Source of the DNA: Chelydra serpentina
Taxonomy: Eukaryota; Chordata; Testudines; Chelydridae
Length of the DNA: 64,000 nucleotides
Assembly: GCA_037349315.1 (NCBI GenBank)
Contig: JBAIAC010000040.1
Span: 16,758,001 to 16,822,000 of the forward strand
Reading direction: 5' to 3'
Part shown: in pieces, positions 26,662 to 38,184 of the stretch
How the letters are laid out: each line of letters begins with the position of its first letter
Position numbering within the stretch: the first letter of the stretch is position 1
Made by a program: the position numbers and the translations under genes
Notes under the pieces: model-generated
The model's database searches: none
The model's input: only the letters and a program-made list of their open reading frames with translations
What the model was told of the DNA's origin: nothing

Positions 26662-26757
26662 ATAGCCTCGAGAGTCAGCCATGACAGACACGATGTTTGG
26701 CAGCAGTACTGATCGGTGGATGTGCCCAAATGACAGGCCGATGTCCCTCAGAGCCAA
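26662..26757 (+). CDS. RPH3A: RPH3A first coding exon (start codon, N terminus)
   Basis: The acceptor is a T-rich tract ending TTTTTCCAG at 26661. It is followed by 19 nt of 5' UTR and an ATG at 26681 with G at -3 and A at +4, a good Kozak context. The exon encodes 25 codons plus two bases (AA) and ends at a GTAAGA donor at 26758, phase 2. The protein begins MTDTMFGSSTDRWMCPNDRP, against MTDTVF...RWMYPSDRP in mammalian rabphilin-3A. The last residues (SLRA) and the CPNDR motif look more like the paralogue Noc2 than mammalian RPH3A, but the downstream exons are clearly RPH3A. The acceptor so close to the ATG means that at least one untranslated exon lies upstream; I could not locate it. Confidence 0.93.
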
Positions 26758-28574
26758 GTAAGAGAATTCTTGTTTGTTTGTCAATCTGGAATTGTTTGTG
26801 GCAAAAAAACCGTATTGCTACAAAAATGTATTTGACATTTACATACAAAATTGGCTTAATCAATGTAGATTCTACTCTGTTACACCAATGTAAATCCCAA
26901 GTAACTCCAGCTATCAATCCGGATTCTTATATTGTGTCCATCACTTTAGTGTCAGTACTTTTTGAAATGGGGGGTGTTATTCTAGGTTTACCATTGTGAT
27001 TGAGATAGGAAGCTGGCAATTGTCTGTGAAAATCTCCTACTAGTTCTATCAATGAAGGAAGCATTAATGTAGACTGGTTGCTGGTGCGTGTACAAGCATG
27101 TCACCTAAGTCTGCACAGAACAGGGGTACCTCATATGATGGTTATAATGCTCAGGCCTGGTCTGCATTGGCACTTTTATGACTGTCAGCACTGATGGAGC
27201 TGTATGGATAACAACAATGGTATGAGATTTTCAACAAATCCTCATACTTCAAGCACACCCTGTGTGTCTCTGGTGAACACCGAATTTAGATGCATCCGAA
27301 CAGGTCTTGTACTAGCGAATCCCATTTGTTACCAGACCATAATAAATAAAAAACAACAACAATCAAGCCAGTTAATATGCTCTGGAATTTAAATGAATGG
27401 ATGTGTGATGTATCCCTTATAAATATATCAGGGATTTGTTTTTATTTTCTAATGTTTAGGCATCATAGACGTTTGCAGAGCTCACTGTATTCTGTAGCGA
27501 GTTGATCAGGAATTAAATTGTTTGCCGATCAAAGCTCAGAGCCATGTAAGTGACATTGTTCTACATACCTGATCTCTCACTACCTCAGAAAAGGGAGCCA
27601 TCTCTATTTATAAAAGAAAAAGGTGAACTGGTGTTAATGTGATCTCCTAGCCTGGGGAAGATCTAATGAAAAATTTCTTTCCAAGAAAGACTCGGCCCTG
27701 TTAGCCAAGTTCTTTTGCAACTTCTAATCTTCAGCTTTTTTTTTTTTTTTCCAGTGGAGCGGGGGGAGGGGAGAGTCTGATGGAAACACTGACTTGTATT
27801 AACCTTCTGTGTTGGGAAAGTGAGCCTCGAAGATCAGTGGGAATGGCTTGAGTAATTTCTAGGACAGCATGGCGTGCTAATTGTTTGTTTATGGAAGAAT
27901 TTGTGCTGCAGTCAAAATAATCAACGACTGCAAGGATGGAAAGATTTGCCGAGAGAAAGCAGAAGTTAAAGGTTGATGGGACTTGATGACAGGAGATGGG
28001 ACCATGGCGACACAGAAACTGGATCTAATGGTCCCGAGAGCTTGGGAGTATTTTGATTCAGGGCTTGTTCAAAACCATACAGCGTTAAGGCCCTCTTGCA
28101 TAGGTTAGTGTTGGTGTTTGGAGCTAGGTCTCCATTTTCCTAAATTCAGGCCTGTTGGGCCCAGGATTTTACTTGGGGCCTCTCTCTTTAGCAGTTACGA
28201 TCTGTCCCTGTTCCTTTCCTCTGTGTGTTTGCTGCCCTTGCTAAGGGCCATGGCCATCGTGTTCCAGTGCCTGAGATGCCTTTTCCATTTTCTGTGCAGT
28301 GGGGTCTTTGGGGAAAGAAAGGAGAACGGGTAGCCTCTCGTGTGGGTGTGCGGGCCCCAGATGACTCACGGCCGCTCTGATCTTTGGACTCAGCCGCCCG
28401 CTTCTCTGCATCGGGTTCCGAAGGAGTAATGGGAACGGTCTCGAGAGAGCCACAAAGTGTCAGTTTGAATCATGGATGAAACAAGAAATGCTGTTACTGC
28501 TGCTAGAATGAGTTGTCGTCATTGTTTTTCTCACCTAATCTTTATTCCCTCTCTTTTTGTATGCCTTCCTGCAG

Positions 28575-28586
28575 TGAAAAGGAACA
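28575..28586 (+). CDS. RPH3A: RPH3A 12-nt micro-exon
   Basis: A 12-base exon, TGAAAAGGAACA, lies between a strong polypyrimidine/acceptor stretch (CTCTCTTTTTGTATGCCTTCC then TGCAG) and a consensus GTAAGT donor. It enters and leaves in phase 2. AA from the previous exon plus T gives AAT (N), then GAA AAG GAA (EKE), then CA plus the A of the next exon gives CAA (Q). The product is NEKEQ followed by LPAGW. Mammalian rabphilin-3A has NDKEQLQAGW at this point. The in-frame match on both sides makes chance unlikely. Being four codons long, it can be skipped without a frameshift: the junction then reads AA|A, K, giving LRAKLPAGW. From memory, human RPH3A has annotated 694- and 690-residue isoforms, a difference of four residues that would fit this exon. 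Confidence 0.9.
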
Positions 28587-29087
28587 GTAAGTATCCTGCT
28601 TGCTTCTTGGCCTGTTGTATTTTGCTTGCGCCCAGAGGCGTTTTTATGGGCTTCAAAGGAAAGGCGAGAGGTCATTAAAAATAACTGCTTTGGAAAAAGT
28701 TGTCCTATATTTTAAGCAACTTCAGGGAATTTTTCAAAAAGCTCCACAGCATCCCCAAATGTCTCTGCTTTGTCCCCTCCCTCGGTAGTGCGATGCGTCT
28801 GTATCGGGCCTACGTACAAGCTGTAACATGTACATCCTGCATGCCAAGGCACTGTACAGGTCTAAGAGCTAATAACGGCATTAACTAATAGCACAGGTAG
28901 AGAAAAATGAACGCGCAGGGGCAAGGGAGAAAAAGAGAGGTCTTCATTAGAGCTTTGAAGAGAGATGACAGGCCAGATCCCTGGCTGGTGTGTATTGGTG
29001 TGGCTCCCTGGAAGTAAACAGTCCTGACTGCCATTGATTTATATCAGCTGAAGATCTAGCCTGCAGAGTCGATGAGAGAGATACAGG

Positions 29088-29209
29088 TAGGGTGACCAGA
29101 CAGCAAGTGTGAAAAATCGGGACGGGGTGGGGGGTAATAGGAGCCTATATAAGAAAAAGACCCAAAAATCGGGACTGTCCCTATAAAATCGGGACGTCTG
29201 GTCACCCTA
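29088..29209. mobile_element. 122-bp MITE with intact terminal inverted repeats
   Basis: The termini are TAGGGTGACCAGAC and GTCTGGTCACCCTA, perfect inverted repeats of 14 bp. Internally it has 'aaaaatcgggac' units repeated in alternate orientations. It is nonautonomous, with no ORF, and lies in the RPH3A intron after the micro-exon. Confidence 0.8.
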
Positions 29210-29332
29210 GATAAGAAAAGCTGTTTCAGATGGTGGGAGCTACAGAGGAGACTGTTTTTGCAGCCCCAATGGCAAAATTGCATGGCTGGCTGGAGGATGA
29301 GTGAAGAGAATTGCTTAAGCAAATTTTTAGTC

Positions 29333-29353
29333 TTTTTTTTTTTTTTTTTTTTT
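29333..29353. repeat. Poly-T tract
   Basis: A run of about 21 T residues. This could be an antisense retroposon tail, but no retroposed body is recognised beside it. Confidence 0.8.
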
Positions 29354-31925
29354 CCCTATCCCCGTCTGTATGAAAAATGATCTTGGCTTCTTGGCATTTG
29401 CGGTGAGATGTGCTGAACCTTCTGAACTAGACGGGACCCAGATTTATACCCCTTCACACACACACTTATAGTGTTTCCCGAGAGAGCGCTCTTCTGAGTG
29501 GAATCTCTGGCCAGCCGTTCTGACCTAGCGGAGTTGTAAAACTGAAAGGGCCCGCCTCTTCTTTCACCTAGTGCAAGTCAGGAGCAGCTCCACTAAAGCC
29601 AGTGTAGATCACCCTGCTCCACACTGGTGTGAGATCTGGATGAGAACCTGTTGTATCCTAGGGGCAGCAGGTTCAACAAGGTGCTATTACCACGACAACC
29701 AAATACACAACAGAACCATTCTCTTCAAACACCCGAATCACTGCCAACGCGCAAACAAACCTAACCCAAATGCATTGACTTAGCTAGGATTCCACTTGCA
29801 ACAAATGAGCCTCCGTGATGCCCTTAGGACGGGGAGAGACAGCAATGAAACGCCCTGGGAGTGGGTTATTATTTATTTAAAGCAATTTGCCCCGCAAACT
29901 GTGGAGCAGCTTGATGAGCTGAAGTTAATGCCGGGGGCCGGACTGGAGAAGCTCGTGCCAACGCAGTGGAGCTCACCCTTCGGGCGGTGCGGGGGCGGTC
30001 TGCCTCGGAGGCAGCGCTGCAAATGAATGACTGATGATGCGGCTCATGCAATCAAGCCTAGTGCACAACTTGACAGCGAACCCTCTACTTAATCCCGTGG
30101 CGTTGATTGGAGAAATATCAGCTGAGTCACTGTTGCACTTGCAGGGGAACTGGATGCAGATATTTTTGCCGCTGTATTGTCTCCCTGTTATTATTGCTTT
30201 CCTCCTATAAGATCTGAAATAAAGCCCATCAAAGTCAGTGGAAAGATTCTCGTTGAATACAATGGGCTTTGGCTCAGTCCCTAACTAATTACAAGCCACG
30301 GGGTAAGTTACCCTTTGTAATAACATGCCACATGGATATCTAGGGTCAATACTCCATAAAACTTCTAAAAATAAGGCCCCTTCTCCTCCGCGTTAGTGCA
30401 ACGCTAAATTGGTGCTCAATCTGCCACTATTCTGATCTTGCTTTACTTTAACGCTGGACCTAGCCAAGGCAGTTTGACAAAGAAATAGAATAAAATGAGC
30501 AGCGGACATTTGCTACTTGTTATACCTGTGTAATGCACAGGATCCTACAGCCCATACATGAGACTAGGGAACATAGTGTCCAATTCAGATGTTGCAAACA
30601 GTAAGAACAATTTGTGCTATATAGACACACAATATTTTGCTCCCTGGCATGCTGTCTTTGTTTGGAGCTCCAGCTGCTGCTATGTAGGGAGCATGAAATA
30701 ATAGAAATGATTCCTGCTTGAAGCTGTTATGTTGCAGTCATCTATTTATATGAATTGGTTCAATTCAGTAGGTGTGTATCTATCTGAAACACAAATTGTA
30801 AATCACTGTTGCCTAATCTCCTTAGTGGCATGTTGAAAAATACTTGTTTAAGAGAGTTTCATATCCACATCGAGAACGTTACGAAGAAATCAGACGTTTG
30901 AAATCCGGCACTGTTAATCATGAAAGAGAAACATCATATGTATCCCTCAAAAACGACTTGGATGCTTCAAACACATGCCATCTGTTACACATTTTTGTAG
31001 TCGCCAAACCGTTCAGATGCAACTGCTAATTTACCCACCTTGTATCACACTTTGTGGGGAGTGGCTGAAGCCTCATTAGGGTGGAGCTAAGAATAAAATC
31101 AGCCCTTGGCTTTAGAAATGAAATATTGCCTGCCCTGCAGTTAAATGAAACGTTGCTTGTGACTTTCACACGGATACAGTCCCTAAGCAGTTATTGAATT
31201 AAAGCACACAATACACAAATGGCCGCTTTGGGATTGCTGGATGCTGGCATGCACTGGAAGGTTTAACGCCTAGAGAATCTAGGGACAATTTCATTTAAGA
31301 TTGTAAATGAATGCTTGTTTTTCTTTAGTGCTTTGCAGCCTACAAGTTGTGAGAACCTTGATCCCAATACTGGTCTTTAAAATCTTGGGTCTCCTTGCTT
31401 CTCCTTTCACTTACACTGGTGGTTAATCAGGAGCAACTCTGTGAAGGTGAATGGAGCCACTCTGGTGTGAGAGGAGAATGAGGACTCCTCTCTGTTCCCT
31501 TTCCTCACCTGGCTCCGTCCTCTCTCAGATTCATGGCAGGAGGAGCTAAATCTACATCTCCACCAACAAAGCTCTTCTTGAGAGGCTGTAGGATTACAGG
31601 GCTCATCTCCCTCTACATGTTCCCAGGAGCAACCACTGAAGTCTGACAGGCATTGCCCCTTAGATGTCCTTAATCTAAGGGAAACAAGCCCTTTTGCTAG
31701 CTTTCCCTTGTAAACATCCAAGAGAGCCTTTCTTCTCAAGGCTGGGATGAAATACACATTTGGAACTAGATGTTGGTAGAGAAGCCTGCCTAAAGGAGCT
31801 GCGGGGTTGAGGTGGTACAGCATGTAAGTCATGGCAGTAAATTGTTGGAAGGACCCAGGGACTAGAACCCATGTCTGGGGGAGTTGATATTCCCACAGCA
31901 CTACCAGGAGGTCATGCAGAGGCTC
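29354..31925. other. RPH3A intron, no further feature recognised
   Basis: Intronic sequence. A locally GC-rich patch (29928-30015) follows AT-rich sequence and is not an obvious repeat. No splice-bounded open segment in the gene's phase is visible. Confidence 0.45.
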
Positions 31926-32235
31926 AGCCCGGGAGCACTGTGAAGAGTGGGGGCCACAGGAAGTACCGCCTATGTGACAGTACCCTGTGGTCCTCTGATT
32001 GGCCAAGCGCCCCTACTTAACCCCAGTGGTTGGCCTGGGAAGTTGTCTGGGCAACCACATAGATTGAATGCCTGACTTCACCTCCTCTCCTGATCTCCAG
32101 TCTCCTGGCTCTTGTTTATGGGACCTGGCCTTGCGATGCCTCCAACTCCAGCCTAGTGATTCCTCTCCCTTGTGGCCAGACCTCAGTCCAGCTGTGACTG
32201 CTAGGCCAGACTGCCTATGCCACAGTCCCGTACAA
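31926..32235 (+). mobile_element. LTR-like fragment (tentative)
   Basis: The segment has a CCAAT-type 'CTGATTGGCCAAGCGCCCC', then a 'TACTTAACCCC' TATA-like region, and then a C/T-rich run of 'gcctccaactccagcc'-style phrases ending near 'cacagtcccgtacaat'. This layout resembles turtle LTR copies. No terminal repeats or TSDs were found. Confidence 0.35.
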
Positions 32236-32689
32236 TTGTAGTGGAAGTTACCTGGAGATACTCTAAACTACTTGGTTAAGACAGGGGCTTGCCTATGGAA
32301 GAACTTCTGAATGGACGATTTCCAGTGTTCTAGATTGTGAAGCTTCCGATTAAGCCGTTGTTTTCTGTTGGCGTGCTGGAGGAGCCTTTGACTTGGAGAC
32401 TTAGCCTAGGTGCAGCCTTCGACTACTTGAAATGGTTCTAATTTCCTAACCTTGACATGGCAAATTCTCATAGGCAGCTACTACATTTTTCATGGCTAGG
32501 ATTCTGGATGCTCAAACTCTGGTTTTTTTGGCATGTGCAGGTCAGGAAGTTGGCCATCCAACTCCCACACTTGGGTGCCAGAATGACTTTTCTGTGTAAA
32601 AATGAGTACTTGGTACCCCACAGCAAGACACGGGCTTGAGCCCACACCCAGGAGCTGAATCCCTATACTTTAGCAGCTTGACTCAACCT

Positions 32690-33545
32690 CTTCCCAAAGT
32701 TGGGGTGGGGAGGGTGTCACTATTTGAGTGTGCAATTTTTGGGCCCCGCCCCTTCTGCAAGGCCCCGCTCCTGCTCACTCCCCCCCACCCCCCACCACTC
32801 CATTGCTTGCTCTCACTCATTTTCACTGGGCTGGAGCAGGGAATTGGGGTGCAAGATGGGGGGTAAAGGTTCCAGCTGGGAATGTGGGCTCTGGGGTGGG
32901 GCCGGGGATGAGGGGTTTGTGGTTCGTGAAGGGGCTCGGAGCAGGGCTTTGGAATGTGTGTGTGGGGGGTGAGGGCTGGGAATGAGGGGCTTGGGGTGCA
33001 GGAGGGAGCTCTGGGCTGGGGGGTGGAGCTGAGGGGTTTGAAGTGTGGGAGGGGGCTCTGGGCAGGGGGTTGGGGTGCGGGAAGGGGTGTGGGCTCTGGC
33101 TGGGGGTGCGGGCTCTGGGGTGGGGCCATAGATGAGGTGTTTGGGGTGCAGGAGGGAGCTCCAGACTGGGGCAGGGAGTTGGGGTGCGGGCTCTGGGAGG
33201 GGGTTGGGGTGCGGGCTCTAGACGGCGCAAACCTCAGGTGGCTCCCAGAAGCCCCAGTATGTCCCTCCGGGCAGCTCCTAGGTGCAGGGGAGCTGCGGAG
33301 CAGGAGATCAGGGTGGGGGCAGCATGTGGATCCTCCTGACCCCTCTGCCATGGGGCTGTCCGAAGGGACATACCACTGCTTTTGGGAGCTGCGCGGAGCC
33401 AGGGCAGGCATGGACCCTGCCTTAGCCCCGCTGCGCTGCTGACTGGATTTTTAACGGCTCGGTCAGCGCTGCTGACTGGAGCAGCCAGAATCCCTTTCCG
33501 ACCGGGCTTTCCAGTCAAAAACCGGACGCCTGGCAACCCTAGCGG
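32690..33545 (-). mobile_element. GC-rich MITE related to 7205-7840
   Basis: It contains the same degenerate 'TTGGGGTGCRGGCTCTGGG' minisatellite (about 32880-33225). Next comes a module with 'ggtggctcccagaagc' and its partially inverted counterpart 'gcttttgggagctgcg', and it ends 'aaaaccggacgcctggcaac' plus 'cctag'. The right end (GGTTGCCAGGCGTCCGG on the minus strand) is a familiar turtle element terminus. ORFs of 242, 162 and 138 codons here are reading frames through GC-rich repeats. Confidence 0.65.
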
Positions 33546-34803
33546 TAGGCAAGAAGGAAGAGTTACTGTACTCTTTTTTTTTTTTCCTGGCAAACTGTTG
33601 GTGTTCTCAAGGGCAGTAAATTCATATTTATTTTCCTCTACCAATGGCACTTGTAAATTCCATAGCTTTATCCTGTCGGTCCTGACGTAAGGAGGTTAGC
33701 TTGCCTTGATTTGCCAGGTATTTCAGCAGCACATATGCAGAGTTTGTGTAATTGATCCCCCCCCCCCCCCCGCAATACCCTTCTTTCAGAATTAGTGAGT
33801 GCATAATCTGCTGTGTTTCTCATAGGGTCCTTAGCTATTCTGCTGGATAGTGCAGAAGGGGGAAAACGTGTTCCGGAGACCACAGGATTGAAAATCCCCC
33901 GTCTTAGAAACTATGGTTAGACTCCATCACGGGGCCTTTGTTGGGAGTTCTGTTTTATTGATGAGGGAGTTCAGTGGAATATTTAGTGCATCAGTGAAGA
34001 GTGCATAAAATAAAGACTTTAAAAAAGAAGACGTGCTCTGTATTGATTGGAAAAGAAATGCTCCGCAGAACTTGGCAGCTAATGCAACACCAGCATGCGG
34101 ATTGTGTTGGTATCACAAACGGAGAGGACGTGGCAACTCAGCAAGATTTATGGAAATAGTTGCTGATGAACTGCAAAATGTCTATCGTGGCTTTGCTTCT
34201 GGACTAGGAAGAGTGTGTTACTGAGCTTTTCTTGCATTATACATTCATAGAAGCCTGTCTCCCCTCCCCACTCTCCCGTTATGCGCCATACAGAATGTCG
34301 GCAGCTGCTCATTCTGCTGCCGTTGGCACGGAGGGTGTGAGCAATTTGTATTGCTGCCGCAGCTCCCTCGCAGTCTGCTCTGGACTGTCATCCCCCTAGA
34401 CCACAGGCAGCTCAGCTGAGCAATCCTGCTGCTCTCGCTTTCCCTAATTGAATGGGACAGGGAGAGTTATTTGAAGTCTTAAGGCTTCAAGGGGCTGGGT
34501 TGGATGCTGTGGCTGTGTGATGAGACACGAACCGTTTCATGGAGATTTGCCCCAGTGAGACCCTGCTGACAGGGTCTGGAAGGAGCAGGAAATCTAGAAG
34601 GTTCTGCTCTTGGTTGCCAAAGAGATGGGTGAAGCCCAAATCTTGGTCTGAATCCTTCCAAATGTTGACATGATCTGGCCCTTCTTTGTAATGTACCGAA
34701 CCATCCCCCTGATCCAGATACTCTTGAAATCTGGGGCTGTTCAGATCCTGAACCAAACATCAAAGCTTGGATCTGTCTCTAGAGGAAACGTATCAACTCC
34801 CAT

Positions 34804-35221
34804 TGTTAGAGCAAAGGTCAACTATTTGCCTATTTTCCTAGCTGCTCCCCACATCCACAAAGCTGCTTTCCCATACACGTACACAAAACAATCAGTCAAG
34901 GAAGTCAGACATATGTATCCTGACGACCCCTAAAAGGATAATCAATCAAGGGAGTCCAACAGATGTGTCCTGTTTACCCCTAGAAAGGAATCTAAAAATT
35001 CCATAGGTTAACAGAATGTATGCACGCTAAGTTGTTTGTTACTGGGTATAAGAAGGCCTGCTTTGCGCTTGTAAGGTGTGTCTCTCTCTCTGGCATTAGT
35101 CGAGGAGAGCCACCCGTTCAGCTGACTGGTCAATAAAGAACTTGAAGCCGTCTTCTAGACTCCTGTGCCTCCTTGGGGTAATTGGGTAGCTCCAGGGGGA
35201 AACGAGCCCATTTGGCTAACA
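34804..35221 (+). mobile_element. Solo LTR of an endogenous retrovirus-like element (418 bp)
   Basis: The ends are the inverted repeat TGTTAG...CTAACA, and the element is flanked by an exact 4-bp direct repeat CCAT (34800-34803 and 35222-35225). Inside are a TATA-like 'GGGTATAAGAAGG' at about 35045 and an AATAAA polyadenylation signal at 35132-35137, in the U3-R-U5 order expected. No internal viral genes flank it, so it is a solo LTR left by recombination. A 4-bp duplication fits gamma/epsilon-type retroviruses, but the family was not identified. Confidence 0.82.
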
Positions 35222-35334
35222 CCATCGCAGTGGAAAAATAAATAGCTTCCAATACCTGGCTTTTAGCCACAGTGCTCTGGGCTCTCTTCAGACCGGGTGG
35301 CTGCAGGGTGGAGTCTGAGGCACCGATTTTTTGA

Positions 35335-35445
35335 CCAATAAAACTTGCAGAATTTTAAAATATTGTGCGCAGCATTTTTAATTTTTTGGCACAGAATTTT
35401 GAACGTGTTGGCGCAGAATGCCCTCAGGAGTAATAAACCTCAATA
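35335..35445. repeat. 'GCAGAATTTT' interspersed repeat
   Basis: Near-tandem units run 'cttgcagaattttaaaat', 'gcgcagcatttttaattttt', 'ggcacagaattttgaac' and 'ggcgcagaatgccctcagga'. It is recognisable as a common turtle repeat of uncertain class. Confidence 0.5.
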
Positions 35446-38000
35446 AATAAAGAGCAGCTAGTTTGACTGAATGGTTTGCTAGCAGCAGCACCAGACCCTT
35501 CAGCAAGAATCCATCAGCGACCTGTTTTCCATTGCCCGTCAGGGCAGGTGTGTTCTGTGCCAAACGTGCGATTGCTTTGCTCCGTCTCTGAGCAGGCCCT
35601 GAGACTGGATCCAGCCTTGGTTATCTCACTACCTGAGCTGTGCACCTCCTATTGATTGCACTTGGGCTTTGGGGATGAGAAGTATTTGCGCTGTGCCCAC
35701 CAGCCTTCAAGTCTGTCCTCCCCACTGGAGGATAACGTGTAGCGTATGTCTCTCCCTAGAAGGGCATTAACCGTTCAAGCAAGCAAGAAAAATGGTGTGC
35801 TTCATACTGGGGTGTTAAAGTTCTGTAGGATCATTCGAGACATCTTATGGTGGTCTAATAGGATCATCACTTTAACTGACTAGCTGGCTGAGATTCCTGA
35901 GGTATGATGCATCCATGTGCTTGAAATACATGGCTTTATAATGGGGCTTGAAATTCAACGTAGGCAGTGGAATGTTTAATAAAACGTTGACAGATGTTTT
36001 CCTTGTAGATCTTCCCTCCCGCCCACCCCCAGCACAGAGATGAATCTGTGCTTGTTTATTTTGCAAACACGGAGAAGCAGCTTGCCTAGGAAATTGCTGT
36101 GCAGAAAGGGAATATAATTGTAATCTCTGCTGATGCGATACCGGCATGTGAACTGGGAACTAGAGAACAAACTTCTGATCTCAACCTCTCTCTTAAAAGT
36201 CCACTTACTCCCATCTTTAGCAATTTTAGTGGTTGGTTAGCTCTTTCTGTGCAGAACATTAATATACAGAACTAACATGGTCGTTAATAAGTCTACAAAC
36301 TAAAATCACTTGGAAGCCCTTTTTTTGTGTGCAGGGATCATTTTTGACAAGAGAAGGAGGCGATTGTGTTGCTGCACAGCCTAGCTGACAAATAACGAAA
36401 AGAATAGTGTATAAAATGTAACTGGATCATTTGCTTAATTTGAAATTATGGTAATAGTTTTGGAAAGGAAATTGCTTTTCTCTGTATGAAACGGGCCTCC
36501 TAATTGTTTCCCTTTTTGCAAGTGTTAATCTTTACTGCCAATAAATTACTTGTCACCCACACCCCTGTTAAATTTATTTTTTGTGATCTGCAAATGGCAA
36601 TAGAAGGACCTGCTAATCTAAAAATGTGACCTTCTGCAAACACCTTTGGGCAGCGTTTGGAAGGCAAAGATCTATGTGCATGATGTCAGCGCAGCCTGAA
36701 ATAAATTCAGCCCGAAGAACTTATTACAAAGACCAAATTAAATAACTGGGGGACTCTGGTTAGTGTCGCACAGCTCCTGTCCATCCATGCCTTTCACAGG
36801 CATTGGGACGGGTGTGCCAAACCCTCATGCATTCACTTTGTGTTTCCATGACTAGTCTATCATGATTAACCCAACTCTGGCCCCTACTGTAGGTCTTTGC
36901 ATGATGTTCAGGAAGCAAAATTGGGAGTGGGGAGGTGACTCCATCCCCACATCAATCTCCTGTAATCTAGGGAAAGGGGCTTTAAACTGCAAGCCCAGCG
37001 TTCTCGTCCCAGCTCTTCCGCTGATTGCTCTTTCATATTTCTGTGCCCTTCACAACCCCCATTATTAGCCGGGGTCTCCTACTGTGACTTTGGAGGCTAA
37101 TTAGCATTCACCCATTTTACAGGTAAGATAACTGAGAGGTTGCACAAGCTCCCATCAGGAAGAGCTGGGACTAGAATCCCTGTCTCTAACATAACAGAGC
37201 CAAGTTAGTTCACAGATTGTGTAGTAGCTTTGTGTGCTGGAGCGGCCATCACTGAGAGTGGTTGCTGATTGGCTGGAGTTTGTTGGAGGCGGGATTCTGG
37301 AGCGATAAAGTTTGCCCTGGCTTTGGAAGAGTCAGTTTGGCCAGGGAGCATGGGCTGAGCAGGGGCTAGTCCCAGCTGTGGAAGATCTAGTCCGCCTGGG
37401 ACTGAAGTGAGTTTGGAATAAATAAATATAGCACCAGCCTGGAAAGATTTTTGACAAAGGCGTTCTGTAACTCTGCGGGGGTATTTACTTTAGCTGGGAG
37501 CTATGAAGTTGCTATGGGAATCTTTGCAACTGAAGTTATTTCCTGTGGGACCTAAAATTAAAAGAAGTCTACCACTCCCCCCCACCCCACCCATATTCTT
37601 ATTGCTCTTGGGTCTCTTTCTGCCTCTTTCCCCTTCACAGTATCGGAGTTTTCCATCTATAGCTCACACGCATTAGATTGCTGAGTGTGATCCTGAGGAG
37701 GAAGTGTGCAACAATCCGTCACAATGCTGCCCTCCTGTACACGCTTGGTACAAATAGCAAGGCAAACAGGATTCACTTTACACATAAGCAGGGCAGAGAG
37801 TTGAATTCCACATACTCACTCCATAGAGGTTGCAAGAATCCCATGTGCATCAGCCAAAGAGTTTGTTCTCTGTTTTAAAAGCCTGCGCACTGGTGTGTGT
37901 GTGAGTGTGAGGATTTTTGTTTTAGCTTGTTCACTTTTTGTTTAACAGCTGTCAGAAATAGCAGGAAAACTTGTTCTGATTTAACATGGAACATCACATT
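35446..38000. other. RPH3A intron with weak repeat traces
   Basis: A MIR-like antisense remnant lies at about 37108-37185. The block at 37205-37480 has a CCAAT-type 'GCTGATTGGCTGG' and an 'AATAAATAAATA' signal and may be a decayed LTR, but no ends are visible. No exon is supported. Confidence 0.4.
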
Positions 38001-38040
38001 ATAATTGGTGCTTTCAGTCTATAATTGGTGCCTTCAGTCT
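38001..38040. repeat. 20-bp tandem duplication
   Basis: ATAATTGGTGCTTTCAGTCT is followed at once by the same 20 bases with one change (T to C at the 12th base). It is a simple local duplication. Confidence 0.9.
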
Positions 38041-38104
38041 ATCTAGTGATGGAGTGTTAAGCATAATGAGTTAGGCTGTGAAAACATGCATGTGCTTAAT
38101 TTGA

Positions 38105-38128
38105 AGTCCCATTGATTTCAATGGGACT
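38105..38128. repeat. Perfect 11-bp-arm palindrome
   Basis: AGTCCCATTGA, TT, TCAATGGGACT: a perfect inverted repeat around two T residues. It belongs to the dispersed 'ATTTCAATGGGA' family. Confidence 0.85.
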
Positions 38129-38184
38129 ATTCAACTTGCTGAGAGGTAAGTACGTGGTAAGTGTTTGCAGGATCAGGGCATCTG

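Noticed and set aside
31407..32006. 199-codon minus-strand ORF
   Set aside because: Composition and repeat phrases point to noncoding and LTR-like sequence. There is no recognisable domain, its 5' end runs into the LTR-like block, and it lies antisense in an RPH3A intron.
32683..33442. Proline- and glycine-rich ORFs of 242, 162 and 135 codons
   Set aside because: They are reading frames through the degenerate GC-rich minisatellite of a MITE; the same pattern recurs at 7205-7840 and 51140-51751.
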